A stretch of 64,000 nucleotides of DNA. Source: Alteromonas macleodii. Its GTDB lineage: Bacteria > Pseudomonadota > Gammaproteobacteria > Enterobacterales > Alteromonadaceae. Below the pieces are notes generated by a model, which was given only the letters and a program-made list of their open reading frames with translations, searched no databases and was not told where the DNA came from. Shown one piece after another: positions 45,315-53,811 of the stretch; within the stretch, counting starts at the first letter, position 1; every line of letters begins with the position of its first letter. The position numbers and the translations under genes were made by a program. The DNA lies in assembly GCF_903772925.1 (NCBI RefSeq), contig NZ_LR812090.1:3618599-3682598 (forward strand). Direction: 5' to 3'.

Positions 45315-46376
45315 TCAGATCTCCCAAGAAATTTCTTCTGTACAATAAAACTCTTTTGTAGTGGGCACTATGTCAAATTCAATAGATTTTAAATATTCGA
45401 CAGCGCTCTCATCGTACCCCCAATCAAAAGCGTATTTCTCCAGAGCTCTCTCGTAATTTGACCTTATCGATGCGCTCCTTTTTTCTGAAGCGACTCTTAT
45501 TCGGATTTTGTTGCGCCGGTTCAAAACTTGGTATTTGGATAATGTATCAAGTAGATAAAGGAATTCTAAATCTTCTTCACCTCTGCGATTGTAATAAACA
45601 ACAAAACCCTCCGGATACAGTTCATTAACTTCACCTCCAGCAGTGTATTCTATTACTTTATCGTGCTTTAAAATCATGAAGGGCGCTGAAATAAGCTCAA
45701 TAGTTGCGGGGAGAAATTCATCAGACACAAGAACCTTATGCAAGGTAAGTTCTGGGTAATAAAACCCGTACCCGTCATTAGGAAATACTTTCTCCGCGGT
45801 CATCTCATTCATATCACTTACAACCGTCATCATGTAAGTTATTAAAGATGGTTCGACAAGATGAATTTGCTTATTTTTTGGCAATTCAACTCTATCCAGT
45901 TTCACTGATGCTGGTTTTCTCTTAGCTCCATCTTTCTTCGTTGGATAGAAAAATTCATAAAAATCTTTAGTTGATAAATTATCGTGGTTATATACAAATA
46001 ACATCCCCCTCACCTCGGAAGGGCCATGAATAATATCGTACTTGGTTTTCCATTGAGGACTATTTGAAGCACAATCAATCGTATGAGCAAGAGACTTTAA
46101 AGCCCCTTCAACTTTTGAAGAATTAATGGATGTTTTTGAGTAACTTTTCAGATCAGTATTTAGATAAACAACTCTGTTTAAATACGGATCTTTATATGCA
46201 AAAACAATATCTACTGGGTGAGTATGAGATTGGGTTTTAGTTTTGGGTTTGTGCTCATCTTCTTTTCTACACGGAAAGTCTTGGTTAAGAGGACCTACCT
46301 GCTTCCACTTAAACTTACTAAACAGTTTTGAAGAAACGATATTAGCAACTCTTTCAATTGGACCATTTTCAGCCAT
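45315..46376 (-). CDS. Putative PD-(D/E)XK-superfamily protein, first gene of the accessory operon
   Basis: 353 residues. After an N-terminal helix with Glu8 comes the block HPVDIVFAYKDPYLNRVVYL followed by NTDLKSYS. The spacing of Asp56 and Asp75-Leu-Lys77 at the ends of adjacent strands matches the PD-(D/E)XK nuclease core. This is pattern recognition, not a profile hit. The rest is alpha/beta with no transmembrane helix. GGAG lies 7 bp before the ATG. It is the promoter-proximal gene of three that overlap or abut, which suggests a functional complex. Context next to a tRNA favours a defence or mobile-element role. Confidence 0.78.
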   Translation of the reverse strand: MAENGPIERVANIVSSKLFSKFKWKQVGPLNQDFPCRKEDEHKPKTKTQSHTHPVDIVFAYKDPYLNRVVYLNTDLKSYSKTSINSSKVEGALKSLAHTIDCASNSPQWKTKYDIIHGPSEVRGMLFVYNHDNLSTKDFYEFFYPTKKDGAKRKPASVKLDRVELPKNKQIHLVEPSLITYMMTVVSDMNEMTAEKVFPNDGYGFYYPELTLHKVLVSDEFLPATIELISAPFMILKHDKVIEYTAGGEVNELYPEGFVVYYNRRGEEDLEFLYLLDTLSKYQVLNRRNKIRIRVASEKRSASIRSNYERALEKYAFDWGYDESAVEYLKSIEFDIVPTTKEFYCTEEISWEI

Positions 46377-46718
46377 AGAAACTCCATTTCATTAATCAAC
46401 CCCAAAATTACGACGTCATATATATTCGTAAACCAATTTAACTTACCATATATCTTATACTTGGGTATAGCTGGTGTGATGACTTGAGCACATAAACTCA
46501 TGCCAAAATAAAAGGCAAAAATTAGCAATAGCAATATTCATTACGCGAACAATATCACCAGTAAGCCCACCCATTTATCGCCTCCTTGCTTAGTGGAACA
46601 CACTTTAATTTTTTTGTAGTGGGATGCGTTAGCTTAATACTACACGATAAAGATATATACCCTTATTTTTTATAGCAAGAGAGTACACTCTAGGTAGTTA
46701 ACACAAGGATATTTGTGA
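46377..46718. other. Divergent intergenic region between the unknown operon and the Mrr/NYN pair
   Basis: 342 bp, AT-rich, between divergent genes; it should hold both promoters. I see no convincing gene, large repeat or terminator in it. Confidence 0.5.
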
Positions 46719-47477
46719 ATGCCAAGAAACAAAACCACCTTTATTGACCTGCTGGTAGAGTTACCATGGTGGGTATCTGTACTCGTATCTGCCACGGCCT
46801 ATATAATGATGGCCTATGTGTTGCCATCCATTCAAACCGATAACCAAATCACCGTCATGGTGTTGAAAGCTTTTATGCTCCCTGCCCCTTATATCGCTGG
46901 CATGATATTACTCGCCGCCCCTTTTGCGCTTTTGAATGCTCGCCGTAAAGCCAAACAACTGGATACCCAGCGTAATATCCAAACCGTGCGTGATTTGCAC
47001 TGGCGTAACTTTGAAGAGTTGGTGGCCGAAGCCTATCGCAGGCTAGGTTATCGGGTAGCAGAAGGCGGTTATGGTGCCGATGGCGGTATTGACTTAGAAC
47101 TTCGAAAGGATGGTCAGCTTACCTTAGTGCAATGCAAACAATGGAAGACGCAAAAAGTTAGCGTGAATGTGGTGAGGGAAATGTTTGGAGTGCTGACTGC
47201 GCATCATGCTAACCGCTTTATTATCATCAGTTCTGGCACATTCACCCAACAGGCTATCGACTTTTCGGCTGGCAAACCTATCGAGCTGATTGATGGTTCA
47301 AAACTATTGGCACTGGTAAACAATGTGCAGGTTTCCCCTCAGGTAACTATTGAAAAACCCAAGTCGTGTCCAAAATGTTCTGGTGAGTTAATAGAAAGAA
47401 CGGCGAAACGTGGCCCTAATGCCGGTAATACGTTTTTGGGGTGTTCCAGCTTTCCGAAATGCCGTTACACAGAATAA
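46719..47477 (+). CDS. Membrane-anchored Mrr-type restriction endonuclease with zinc finger
   Basis: 252 residues. Two hydrophobic helices (about 17-36 and 48-72) precede an Mrr-type catalytic domain (about 93-200) of the PD-(D/E)XK fold: Asp125 in GGIDLEL and Gln138-Cys-Lys140 in TLVQCKQWK. A C-terminal topoisomerase-type four-cysteine zinc finger follows (CPKCSGEL ... GCSSFPKC). Mrr-type enzymes cut foreign or modified DNA; the membrane anchor would place cleavage at DNA entry. AAGGA precedes the ATG. The NYN gene follows after 12 bp. Confidence 0.9.
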   Translation: MPRNKTTFIDLLVELPWWVSVLVSATAYIMMAYVLPSIQTDNQITVMVLKAFMLPAPYIAGMILLAAPFALLNARRKAKQLDTQRNIQTVRDLHWRNFEELVAEAYRRLGYRVAEGGYGADGGIDLELRKDGQLTLVQCKQWKTQKVSVNVVREMFGVLTAHHANRFIIISSGTFTQQAIDFSAGKPIELIDGSKLLALVNNVQVSPQVTIEKPKSCPKCSGELIERTAKRGPNAGNTFLGCSSFPKCRYTE

Positions 47478-47489
47478 GTAAGGATAGAG

Positions 47490-48239
47490 ATGAAAGACCT
47501 GGATGTTCATAAGAAAGTGGCCGTACTGATTGATGCCGATAATGCTCAGTTAGCCAAGCTATCTCCCATATTGGATGAGATATCAGCGCACGGGCATGTA
47601 CTCATAAAACGGGCTTACGGTGATTGGTCGGCCGACACCTTGAAGAACTGGAAGAAGCCACTTAATGAACTGGCGATCCAGCCTATTCAACAGTTTGCCT
47701 ACACCACCGGTAAGAACTCCACCGATGCATCGATGATTATTGATGCCATGGACTTACTATATTCCGACCGAATTGATGCTTTTGCATTGGTTTCCAGTGA
47801 TAGCGACTTTACCAAGCTAGCCTCTCGGTTACGTGAATCGGAAAAGTTTGTGTTTGGCGTAGGAGAGAAGAAAACTCCGGTATCCTTCCGGAACGCCTGT
47901 GATGACTTCATCTTCACCGAGAACTTAATTGCTGAGCAGGTATCAAATAGTGATACACCAAAGGCGGATAACGCGATATCCACCAATGGTGCAGAAGAAC
48001 TGATCCCTGTTTTATTTAAAGCATGGGAGCTGTATCAGAACGATGATGGTTGGGTTAACGTTGGTCCGGCGGGAAGCTTCTTAAAACGCACAAAACCAGA
48101 TTTCGACCCTAGGACATATGGTTCAGCCAAAGTAACCGGCGTGGTTGCTGGCCTGTCAGCCATATTCGAGATGACTAAGTTGAAAGGAAAAGGGGCGACA
48201 AACGGAATCTTCTATCGCCCCAAGATTGCAACGTCCTAA
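47490..48239 (+). CDS. NYN-domain nuclease with C-terminal OST-HTH/LOTUS domain
   Basis: 249 residues. The N-terminal NYN domain (about 8-150) shows the acidic PIN-like sites: VAVLIDADNAQ, DASMIIDAMDLLY and ALVSSDSDFTKLASRLRE. The C-terminal part (about 170-245, PVLFKAWELYQNDDGWVNVG) is an OST-HTH/LOTUS-type winged helix thought to bind RNA. This architecture is usually linked to RNA cleavage or silencing. AAGGAT precedes the ATG; spacing of 12 bp to the Mrr gene implies an operon. The stop overlaps the convergent RHBD gene by 4 bp. Confidence 0.9.
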   Translation: MKDLDVHKKVAVLIDADNAQLAKLSPILDEISAHGHVLIKRAYGDWSADTLKNWKKPLNELAIQPIQQFAYTTGKNSTDASMIIDAMDLLYSDRIDAFALVSSDSDFTKLASRLRESEKFVFGVGEKKTPVSFRNACDDFIFTENLIAEQVSNSDTPKADNAISTNGAEELIPVLFKAWELYQNDDGWVNVGPAGSFLKRTKPDFDPRTYGSAKVTGVVAGLSAIFEMTKLKGKGATNGIFYRPKIATS

Positions 48240-48553
48240 TCAATTTCCCAAGGCGGCACATCATCTATTTTTAAAGCTTGTCGCCTTTTTACCGTTCTGC
48301 GTTTCGGTGATATATCCTTTAAGTCGATTTTAGTTGTTTGGCGAACGCCTGTGCCGTTTTGATATTTATTAAACGCTTCGCGAGCCTCATCTAAACTGTC
48401 AAAACCTTTATAATCATTCCCCGAAAACTGATGTACTTGCATTTTAGTTTCCTTCCAAGATAAATATACCCCGGGGTTACGACCTATAAATACGACATAA
48501 GCCGCTCGTCTGGAATTGCCTACTCGATCAATAATACTTAAGTCTCTGGCCAT
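48236..48553 (-). CDS. Stand-alone RNase H hybrid-binding (viroplasmin-like) domain protein
   Basis: 105 residues. Residues about 17-62 (AAYVVFIGRNPGVYLSW, then QVHQFSGNDYKGFDSLDEA) match the RNase H1 N-terminal hybrid-binding domain (caulimovirus viroplasmin, PF01693), which binds RNA:DNA hybrids. No RNase H catalytic domain follows; instead there is a basic tail (SPKRRTVKRRQALK). It is convergent with the NYN gene, overlapping by 4 bp. It could protect or mark hybrids. Confidence 0.8.
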   Translation of the reverse strand: MARDLSIIDRVGNSRRAAYVVFIGRNPGVYLSWKETKMQVHQFSGNDYKGFDSLDEAREAFNKYQNGTGVRQTTKIDLKDISPKRRTVKRRQALKIDDVPPWEID

Positions 48554-48618
48554 TTTAATCTCCTGTAAACAATGGCGTTAATTATTAATTACGCTTTACA
48601 GTTTTTGACTTGGCCGAT

Positions 48619-49029
48619 TTAGTCGCTGGAGATTTGAATAAAAAAAACCTTTAAAACTTGCCAGTAATGCAGAAAATTACCCTCCCATATCTGATACATA
48701 TCGGTTGCCTGTTCGATAGGAAAAACGCCGAAAAGGTTTTGAAATACGCCTGCTTGGAAATCAAAGTCGAGGTCTTTTGCTAACTCTGCATAAGGGCCAC
48801 TCCCGACGTAAACGAAGTCTGTGATATAGCACAGGTGCCAAGTGTTATTTTGCCGTTCCAGTCTAATTTCGACAGGATGAAAACCTCCACTCTCGGCTGA
48901 GTAAGTCGGGTCACGAAAGTTAATAGTTACACTATTACCCGAAATGCCCTTTTCGTTCAGCATAACCGTTATTGCGTTAGTAAACTTGTGGGTAACAGGC
49001 AAAGCTAGCCCTTCGCTGTGAATGCGCAT
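48619..49029 (-). CDS. DUF2787 family protein
   Basis: 136 residues. The pattern INFRDPTYSAESGGFHPVEI, followed by LCYITDFVYVG, FDFQAGVFQNLFG and a C-terminal NFLHYW, is that of DUF2787 proteins, common in islands and integrative elements of Vibrio, Shewanella and Alteromonas. Function unknown; no catalytic residues are apparent. Part of the minus-strand module with the recombinase and AAA ATPase. Confidence 0.78.
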   Translation of the reverse strand: MRIHSEGLALPVTHKFTNAITVMLNEKGISGNSVTINFRDPTYSAESGGFHPVEIRLERQNNTWHLCYITDFVYVGSGPYAELAKDLDFDFQAGVFQNLFGVFPIEQATDMYQIWEGNFLHYWQVLKVFFIQISSD

Positions 49030-49188
49030 AATTTGGTTCCTTGATGTTAATTTGAAATAGGTTGGCTTTTTTTGTCGAAGCGAGCCGCATAAAAAGCTAA
49101 TTTAGTTGTATAGGCAGCGTTAAGTTGCTTGTTGAAATAAGGGTTGATTGTTCGTTATTTGATTTATTACTGCCGCATTATTGAAAGA

Positions 49189-49217
49189 GAAAGGGCGACA
49201 CTGATTATCACCCTTTC
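49189..49217 (-). terminator. Weak terminator-like hairpin after the DUF6641-like gene
   Basis: GAAAGGG (49189-49195) and CCCTTTC (49211-49217) with a 15-nt loop, followed on the minus strand by a pyrimidine-rich stretch, just past the stop at 49231. Confidence 0.4.
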
Positions 49218-49230
49218 AACGGCTCTACTT

Positions 49231-49677
49231 TTATTGACTTTTTGGCCCCGCCTTTTTAGGAACAACTGGTTTGAGTAGAGCGCTATCAAGCTCACCTTTT
49301 TCAATCGCCTGTATAACGGTATCTATAATCTCGGGCAGCTTGGCTTTATCGCCAACATCTATCGCAGGTTTACCTTTTTGAAGTTCAATAGGTTTATTAC
49401 CTACTTTTATTTCAAGATAGTAGTATTCGTCGCTATCGTAATACCACGGTCGAACAGTGGTGGGTCTGCGCTGAGTGGTGATTTCACCTGTTTCAGGGCT
49501 CTTAACTTTCTTTTCCTTAAACGCCTCAAAACGTTTGTTGTCGATAAGGCATTGCGCCATCTCTTTTTGTTGCTCCAACCTTTCAATAAGTTTTAAACGC
49601 TTACCGATAACGGGAGGTTTAGGCTCAATTTTAGGGCGAGCGATGACCTTGAGCGAACTCAATACGGATGTAGACAT
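49231..49677 (-). CDS. Hypothetical protein, DUF6641-like
   Basis: 148 residues, highly charged. N-terminal SVLSSLKVIARPK, a long basic helix (RLKLIERLEQQKEMAQ), a variable middle with TGEI and RRPTTVRPWYYD, and a C-terminal LDSALLKPVVPKKAG. The layout resembles DUF6641 proteins found in mobile elements; function unknown. It starts 18 bp after the extended reading frame of the AAA ATPase, consistent with one operon. Confidence 0.65.
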   Translation of the reverse strand: MSTSVLSSLKVIARPKIEPKPPVIGKRLKLIERLEQQKEMAQCLIDNKRFEAFKEKKVKSPETGEITTQRRPTTVRPWYYDSDEYYYLEIKVGNKPIELQKGKPAIDVGDKAKLPEIIDTVIQAIEKGELDSALLKPVVPKKAGPKSQ

Positions 49678-49695
49678 AGTGTTTACCTCTATGGG

Positions 49696-49875
49696 TTAGT
49701 GAGGGCGAATAAAGCCCGGTTGGGGTTTTGCTTGCTTACGTTGGTTTTCATCTGCCAACAAGTTGATGGCAAAATCTCTAATTGAAGCGTTAGGGCGAAA
49801 CTTAGTGCGGCGCGCTAAGATGGCAAAGTCACCTGGAGTAAGGTATTTCAGTTGAAGTAGCGTTTCACTCTCTGG
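49696..49875 (-). pseudogene. In-frame continuation of the AAA ATPase after an amber codon
   Basis: Reading on past the TAG at 49876-49878 gives 59 further sense codons to a TAA at 49696-49698. The product contains LQLKYLTPGDFAILARR, typical of the C-terminal lid of this kind of ATPase. This indicates a nonsense mutation, a sequencing error or amber read-through. Confidence 0.75.
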
Positions 49876-51729
49876 CTAGCTTAGCCTTTTAACTCTTGTT
49901 ATTTGTTTATACAGCTCCAGTACTTGCACTGAGGTTAAGTACTGACAATCAAGCTTGAAGTCGAAACGACGTAACACCGCTTTATCTAGTTTGGTGACAA
50001 AGTTTGTAGCGGCAAATAAAGGTTGAGTGAAACACTCTATTTGCGTTAGAAACTCATTAACGAACTGAAGCTCATGTTGAGCACTTAGCCCTTCCCGAGC
50101 ACTGAGCAAGCTGTCAACTTCATCAAGAAGGATAACCTGCTCCTCTGCGTGTGCGCGTTGGAAGAGTTCGGCAATTTTCTGTTCGCTTTCACCCACCCAT
50201 TTACTTAATACGTCCGAGCATTTAACCCGCAAGAGCTTTCTATTGTTTAACTCAGCAAGATAATGCGCATAGGCGGTTTTACCTGTACCTGGCGGACCTG
50301 AAATTAACGTTCGACTAGGTAGGTTGTGCTTAAGTGCATAAGAAATATCGTCAAGGTAGGCTTGTGGCTGTTTGATGTTTAGGTAGCTAACCTTAAACGG
50401 GATTTCGCCCTTGTAGTTAAGCTTGTCTTGCCACTGCTCTGTCGCGCGGAGAGAGTACTCGACGACATTGTTTACCACTGCTTCTGCATCGCCGCCCTTT
50501 GCTTTAACGGTGTGCGCAATGTGAGTAGCATTTGCCACTATCGCAGGCGTGATATTCTCCACCTGACTGATTTGCTTTCGAACAGCAAGAGACAAACCCA
50601 AACCGCGATAGTACGAGCGCGTAACGCTTTCTATCTCTTCAGGTTTCAATGACGGTACATCAATGGCGAGCTTGAACCTTCTGATAAAGCTGGCTTCAAG
50701 GCTCTGCACATAATTGGTTATCCAAATGCAAGGGATATCGTTGTACTCGATAAAACGCTGTAGGTGCTCTTTACTGTATTGGCTATCAACATTTTCAAAT
50801 AAGCCCTCACACTCGTCGACTAACAACATAGCGTTAGATTTGTTAGTGAGTAATGAGTTGAGCAAAGAAAGATAACGAAGCCTGTCCTTGTTAGGGAAAC
50901 GACTGTTAAACTCATCATCGGCATAGTTGCTAGCTAGTGCCGTAGAGCGGATTTCATAAAGCGTTCTACCACAACTTTTCGCTAGTGCGCGAGATAATTC
51001 CGTTTTGCCTGTTCCAGATTCACCATACAGCAATACGCTTGTACCCGCGCTTCTGGCTTGTGTAGCAGCATTTAAGTATCGCGCTAGAAGCTCTGTATTG
51101 ACATGTGGAAAATCCTTGAGCCCAAATGCAGCGTTAGGAGACGGGTGAAGCAGCGGCTCGACCAGCATCTCTCTAGAGGTTATTTTTTCAGTAAGTAACT
51201 TACGGATAAGCACCTTAGGCATTTCGCCAAAATCATACGATAAAAAATCCACATCCGGTAAGAAACCATATTGATTCAATCGCGCTGTAGCATGAGTAAA
51301 CTGCTCGTCATTAACGCCTGTAATGTCTTTAATAATTTCATTAAGAGACAAATGGCTAGCTTGTAAATGCACGGATGAAGCTAACGCCCTCAACCACTGA
51401 TTTACTTGAGAAAGTAAAGCGAACTGAACAAGCAAATCGGTTTGTTTCGGCAAATCCATTAGGCTTCTGATGAAACTACAGTTGTCTAGAAACGTTTTGG
51501 TAACCTTAGGTTGCCTATCACTTATAGTTAAGCACGCTTTATAGTTGACGCTTTCATTTCTGTCTTTGAAAAACGGTACGCTTGAAACACTGCTTCCGCG
51601 CAGATTAGACGCAAGGCTTTTACTAAGTACATCGGTATCAACTGATGGCAAATATCGAAGTAGCCGCTTGCCCCACTCACACGCAAGATAATGCAGCTCA
51701 CCAGACTTTCTTAACACTTTATGAGACAT
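49876..51729 (-). CDS. Double AAA ATPase, interrupted near its C-terminus
   Basis: 617 residues to an amber stop. The ATG at 51729 is chosen (GAGG 6 bp upstream, just after the recombinase stop); the open frame begins at 51825. The N-terminal 190 residues are unrecognised. Two AAA modules follow: Walker A LLYGESGTGKTELSRALA with Walker B AMLLVDECEGLF, and Walker A LISGPPGTGKTAYAHYLA with Walker B VILLDEVDSLL and an arginine-finger-like VLRRFDFKL. The SpoVK/ClpX-like modules suggest a remodelling role. It follows the XerC/D-like recombinase without a gap. The frame continues 59 codons past the stop. Confidence 0.88.
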   Translation of the reverse strand: MSHKVLRKSGELHYLACEWGKRLLRYLPSVDTDVLSKSLASNLRGSSVSSVPFFKDRNESVNYKACLTISDRQPKVTKTFLDNCSFIRSLMDLPKQTDLLVQFALLSQVNQWLRALASSVHLQASHLSLNEIIKDITGVNDEQFTHATARLNQYGFLPDVDFLSYDFGEMPKVLIRKLLTEKITSREMLVEPLLHPSPNAAFGLKDFPHVNTELLARYLNAATQARSAGTSVLLYGESGTGKTELSRALAKSCGRTLYEIRSTALASNYADDEFNSRFPNKDRLRYLSLLNSLLTNKSNAMLLVDECEGLFENVDSQYSKEHLQRFIEYNDIPCIWITNYVQSLEASFIRRFKLAIDVPSLKPEEIESVTRSYYRGLGLSLAVRKQISQVENITPAIVANATHIAHTVKAKGGDAEAVVNNVVEYSLRATEQWQDKLNYKGEIPFKVSYLNIKQPQAYLDDISYALKHNLPSRTLISGPPGTGKTAYAHYLAELNNRKLLRVKCSDVLSKWVGESEQKIAELFQRAHAEEQVILLDEVDSLLSAREGLSAQHELQFVNEFLTQIECFTQPLFAATNFVTKLDKAVLRRFDFKLDCQYLTSVQVLELYKQITRVKRLS

Positions 51730-51736
51730 ATAGACC

Positions 51737-52633
51737 TCACAGTTTGTAGGAAAGTAAGGAGGCAGCTTGCTGCATGATCTTTTCACTGCGTTTGTCATAC
51801 ATAATCGTGGTACTGATATCTGCATGCCCTGCCATCTGTCGGACGGTATTTAAATCGACATTCTGCTCGAGTAAACGTGTGATGAAAGTACGCCGAAGGT
51901 CGTGCGGTGACACTCCCTCAATGCCAATGGCAGACAATGATTTACGAATTAGAGAATAAACAGCACATGAAGATAAGTGAGTATCATGTTGGATGTTCCC
52001 ACCTCTCGCTACTCTGTGAAACAAATAACCTTTGTGTTTACCACGTAGCACTAGCCATTCGTTTAAGGCGTGCTGCGCCCACTCCGGCAAGTGAACGGTA
52101 CGGCTCTTGTTCCCCTTTCCTTTTCTCACGATAAGCGCCGAGCCTGCTACATAGTCTTGAAGTAATAGCGCAACTAGCTCACTTCGCCGTAGCCCTGTTC
52201 CTAGAAGTATTGCCAATACAGCATAGTTGCGAATACCGAGTACAGACGTATTTTGTTTCAAATGTGCGAATAGCGTTTGAACCTGCTTAACCGAAAGTGG
52301 CTTCCCGTCATGCTCGCCGTGGCACACTTTGCTGATAGCACGGAGCTGAACTAATTGCATTTCAGGCGCCTTACCTGACATAACAGCAACGCCTACAATA
52401 CTGCGTATTGCTGTCATTGCTCTGTTTATAGACCGTGCTGACCAGCCATTAGCAATTAGTAATGCTTTGATATGGCTAGCTTGTTGAAAGTCTATCTTGT
52501 GGTACATCATCTCACGCTTTTTTTCGGGCCAACGTAACAAATCAGCGATACTATTGAGCTGTGAAGCAATAGAGCGCTGACTATTAGGCGCAAGTCGACC
52601 TAAATACAACGCATAGGGGCATGCTGCATTCAT
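51737..52633 (-). CDS. XerC/D-like tyrosine recombinase
   Basis: 298 residues, the length of Xer recombinases. A core-binding SAM-like N-terminal domain (about 15-110) precedes the catalytic domain, with the first Arg in LLGTGLRRSELVAL, Lys in VRKGKGNKSR, H-x-x-R in PHDLRRTFITRLL, the second His in MAGHADISTTIMYD and Tyr as nucleophile in the same block. All catalytic residues are present. It precedes the AAA ATPase directly. It probably mobilises the module; it is not a chromosomal XerC or XerD by context. Confidence 0.9.
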   Translation of the reverse strand: MNAACPYALYLGRLAPNSQRSIASQLNSIADLLRWPEKKREMMYHKIDFQQASHIKALLIANGWSARSINRAMTAIRSIVGVAVMSGKAPEMQLVQLRAISKVCHGEHDGKPLSVKQVQTLFAHLKQNTSVLGIRNYAVLAILLGTGLRRSELVALLLQDYVAGSALIVRKGKGNKSRTVHLPEWAQHALNEWLVLRGKHKGYLFHRVARGGNIQHDTHLSSCAVYSLIRKSLSAIGIEGVSPHDLRRTFITRLLEQNVDLNTVRQMAGHADISTTIMYDKRSEKIMQQAASLLSYKL

Positions 52634-52752
52634 AAAATGCTCCGATATTTAGTTTAAAAGTATTGAAATAGAAAGGAATTACTGCGAAAAGCTGTATATA
52701 TGATAGCGAGGCTTTGTGAGAGGTTATACGGCTGTTTTGTACCAGTTTAGTG

Positions 52753-52780
52753 AAGCTAAGGTACGCAGGCACCTTAGCTT
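52753..52780. repeat. 10-bp perfect inverted repeat after the Rep-like gene
   Basis: AAGCTAAGGT (52753-52762) and ACCTTAGCTT (52771-52780) with an 8-nt loop, in the gap between the recombinase gene and the Rep-like gene. No T-tract on either strand, so it may be a binding or recombination site, or a weak terminator. Confidence 0.5.
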
Positions 52781-52793
52781 TAATGGTTTGTTG

Positions 52794-53810
52794 TTATTGC
52801 TTCAAGAAGGTTTCAACGAACTCCTTTTGGGTACATCGCCCCCTATTACTAACCCACTTACGAAAAGGGCTGCAAAAGTGCTTGAGGTACTTGATAGAAG
52901 GTCCATAATCCCAGCTGAATTCCCCGGAATGAATATCTATTCGATGACGAGCCATCAACCTTCTCAGCTTTCTCCGCTCATTATCACTTTGCTGAGCAGC
53001 AATAACTTGATGAGCACCTAAGTTCTTAATACAGTTTAGTAATCTGAAGTCTAACTGAGTCGATGTACATAACTTATCGAGGTCGTAGATAAACAAATTG
53101 TCGAGAGCTATATGCTTATCAACTAGTGAAATCAGCTCCTCCCAACAGGTTGCATTCTTCAGTTTTACTTTCTTCTCGATGCGGGTGCAAGGCTTGTTTA
53201 GACTGGGTGCACTCGGTCTGCCAGACCTCAAGAGTTTTTCGTTTCGGCTGTACGCTGTGACTCTAACTGTGGACCGCAAACTTCCGATACCTACTCCTGT
53301 TAGTGATCCATTTTCAACATAAAACGCACTTTTTTTGCTTCCGCGTAGCTCAACGCCAATTGACCCAAGCGGGCGAAAGAAATCAGTCGCTAGATGAAAC
53401 ATTGATATACTGAACAAGGGAGTAAAGCCTTGCCTCTTATTACATTTTCGGGTGAGATATTTAAACCAGAAACGAGCAACGTCATAGTGATATCTGGTTA
53501 GCGGAAAACCTTTCAACTGAATTAGAAGCTTTTCATCGATAGAGTATCTGTAACCAGTGCTTATAACTAAACAAGGTGTTTCAGTGTTTATCTTTCCATA
53601 TTGAAATTCTTTGCACAGCGGCAGAATTACACTCTGCTGGTAACTTCTAGAGCGCTTCATGATGGCGTATGGTGAACAATGGTTCTTGAACGAAAGCTTT
53701 TCCACACATTTGAACAAAGATTGCTCAAATTGGGCCAAGTTTTCATTTGATAGCCCGGTCACTAAGATGTTTAGGGCGTCTATGTCGACATTGATTACAT
53801 TTTCGCGCAT
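52794..53810 (-). CDS. Unknown protein with replication-initiator-like features
   Basis: 338 residues, basic. Not confidently recognised. The stretch LTGVGIGSLRSTVRVTAYSR followed by NEKLL and later TRIEKKVKLK recalls the pattern of phage/plasmid replication-initiation proteins (G-S, R/K-x-Y-x-K-x-x-E, R-x-E). This is a weak resemblance and should be treated as a hypothesis. The gene ends 1 bp after the next upstream gene's stop at 53812, so the two are coupled. Position at the head of a mobile module fits a DNA-metabolism role. Confidence 0.6.
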   Translation of the reverse strand: MRENVINVDIDALNILVTGLSNENLAQFEQSLFKCVEKLSFKNHCSPYAIMKRSRSYQQSVILPLCKEFQYGKINTETPCLVISTGYRYSIDEKLLIQLKGFPLTRYHYDVARFWFKYLTRKCNKRQGFTPLFSISMFHLATDFFRPLGSIGVELRGSKKSAFYVENGSLTGVGIGSLRSTVRVTAYSRNEKLLRSGRPSAPSLNKPCTRIEKKVKLKNATCWEELISLVDKHIALDNLFIYDLDKLCTSTQLDFRLLNCIKNLGAHQVIAAQQSDNERRKLRRLMARHRIDIHSGEFSWDYGPSIKYLKHFCSPFRKWVSNRGRCTQKEFVETFLKQ

Positions 53811-53811
53811 A

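Noticed and set aside
46295..46534. Minus-strand open frame of about 79 codons before the nuclease-like gene
   Set aside because: It overlaps the start of the first operon gene in another frame, has no ribosome-binding site and an unlikely composition.
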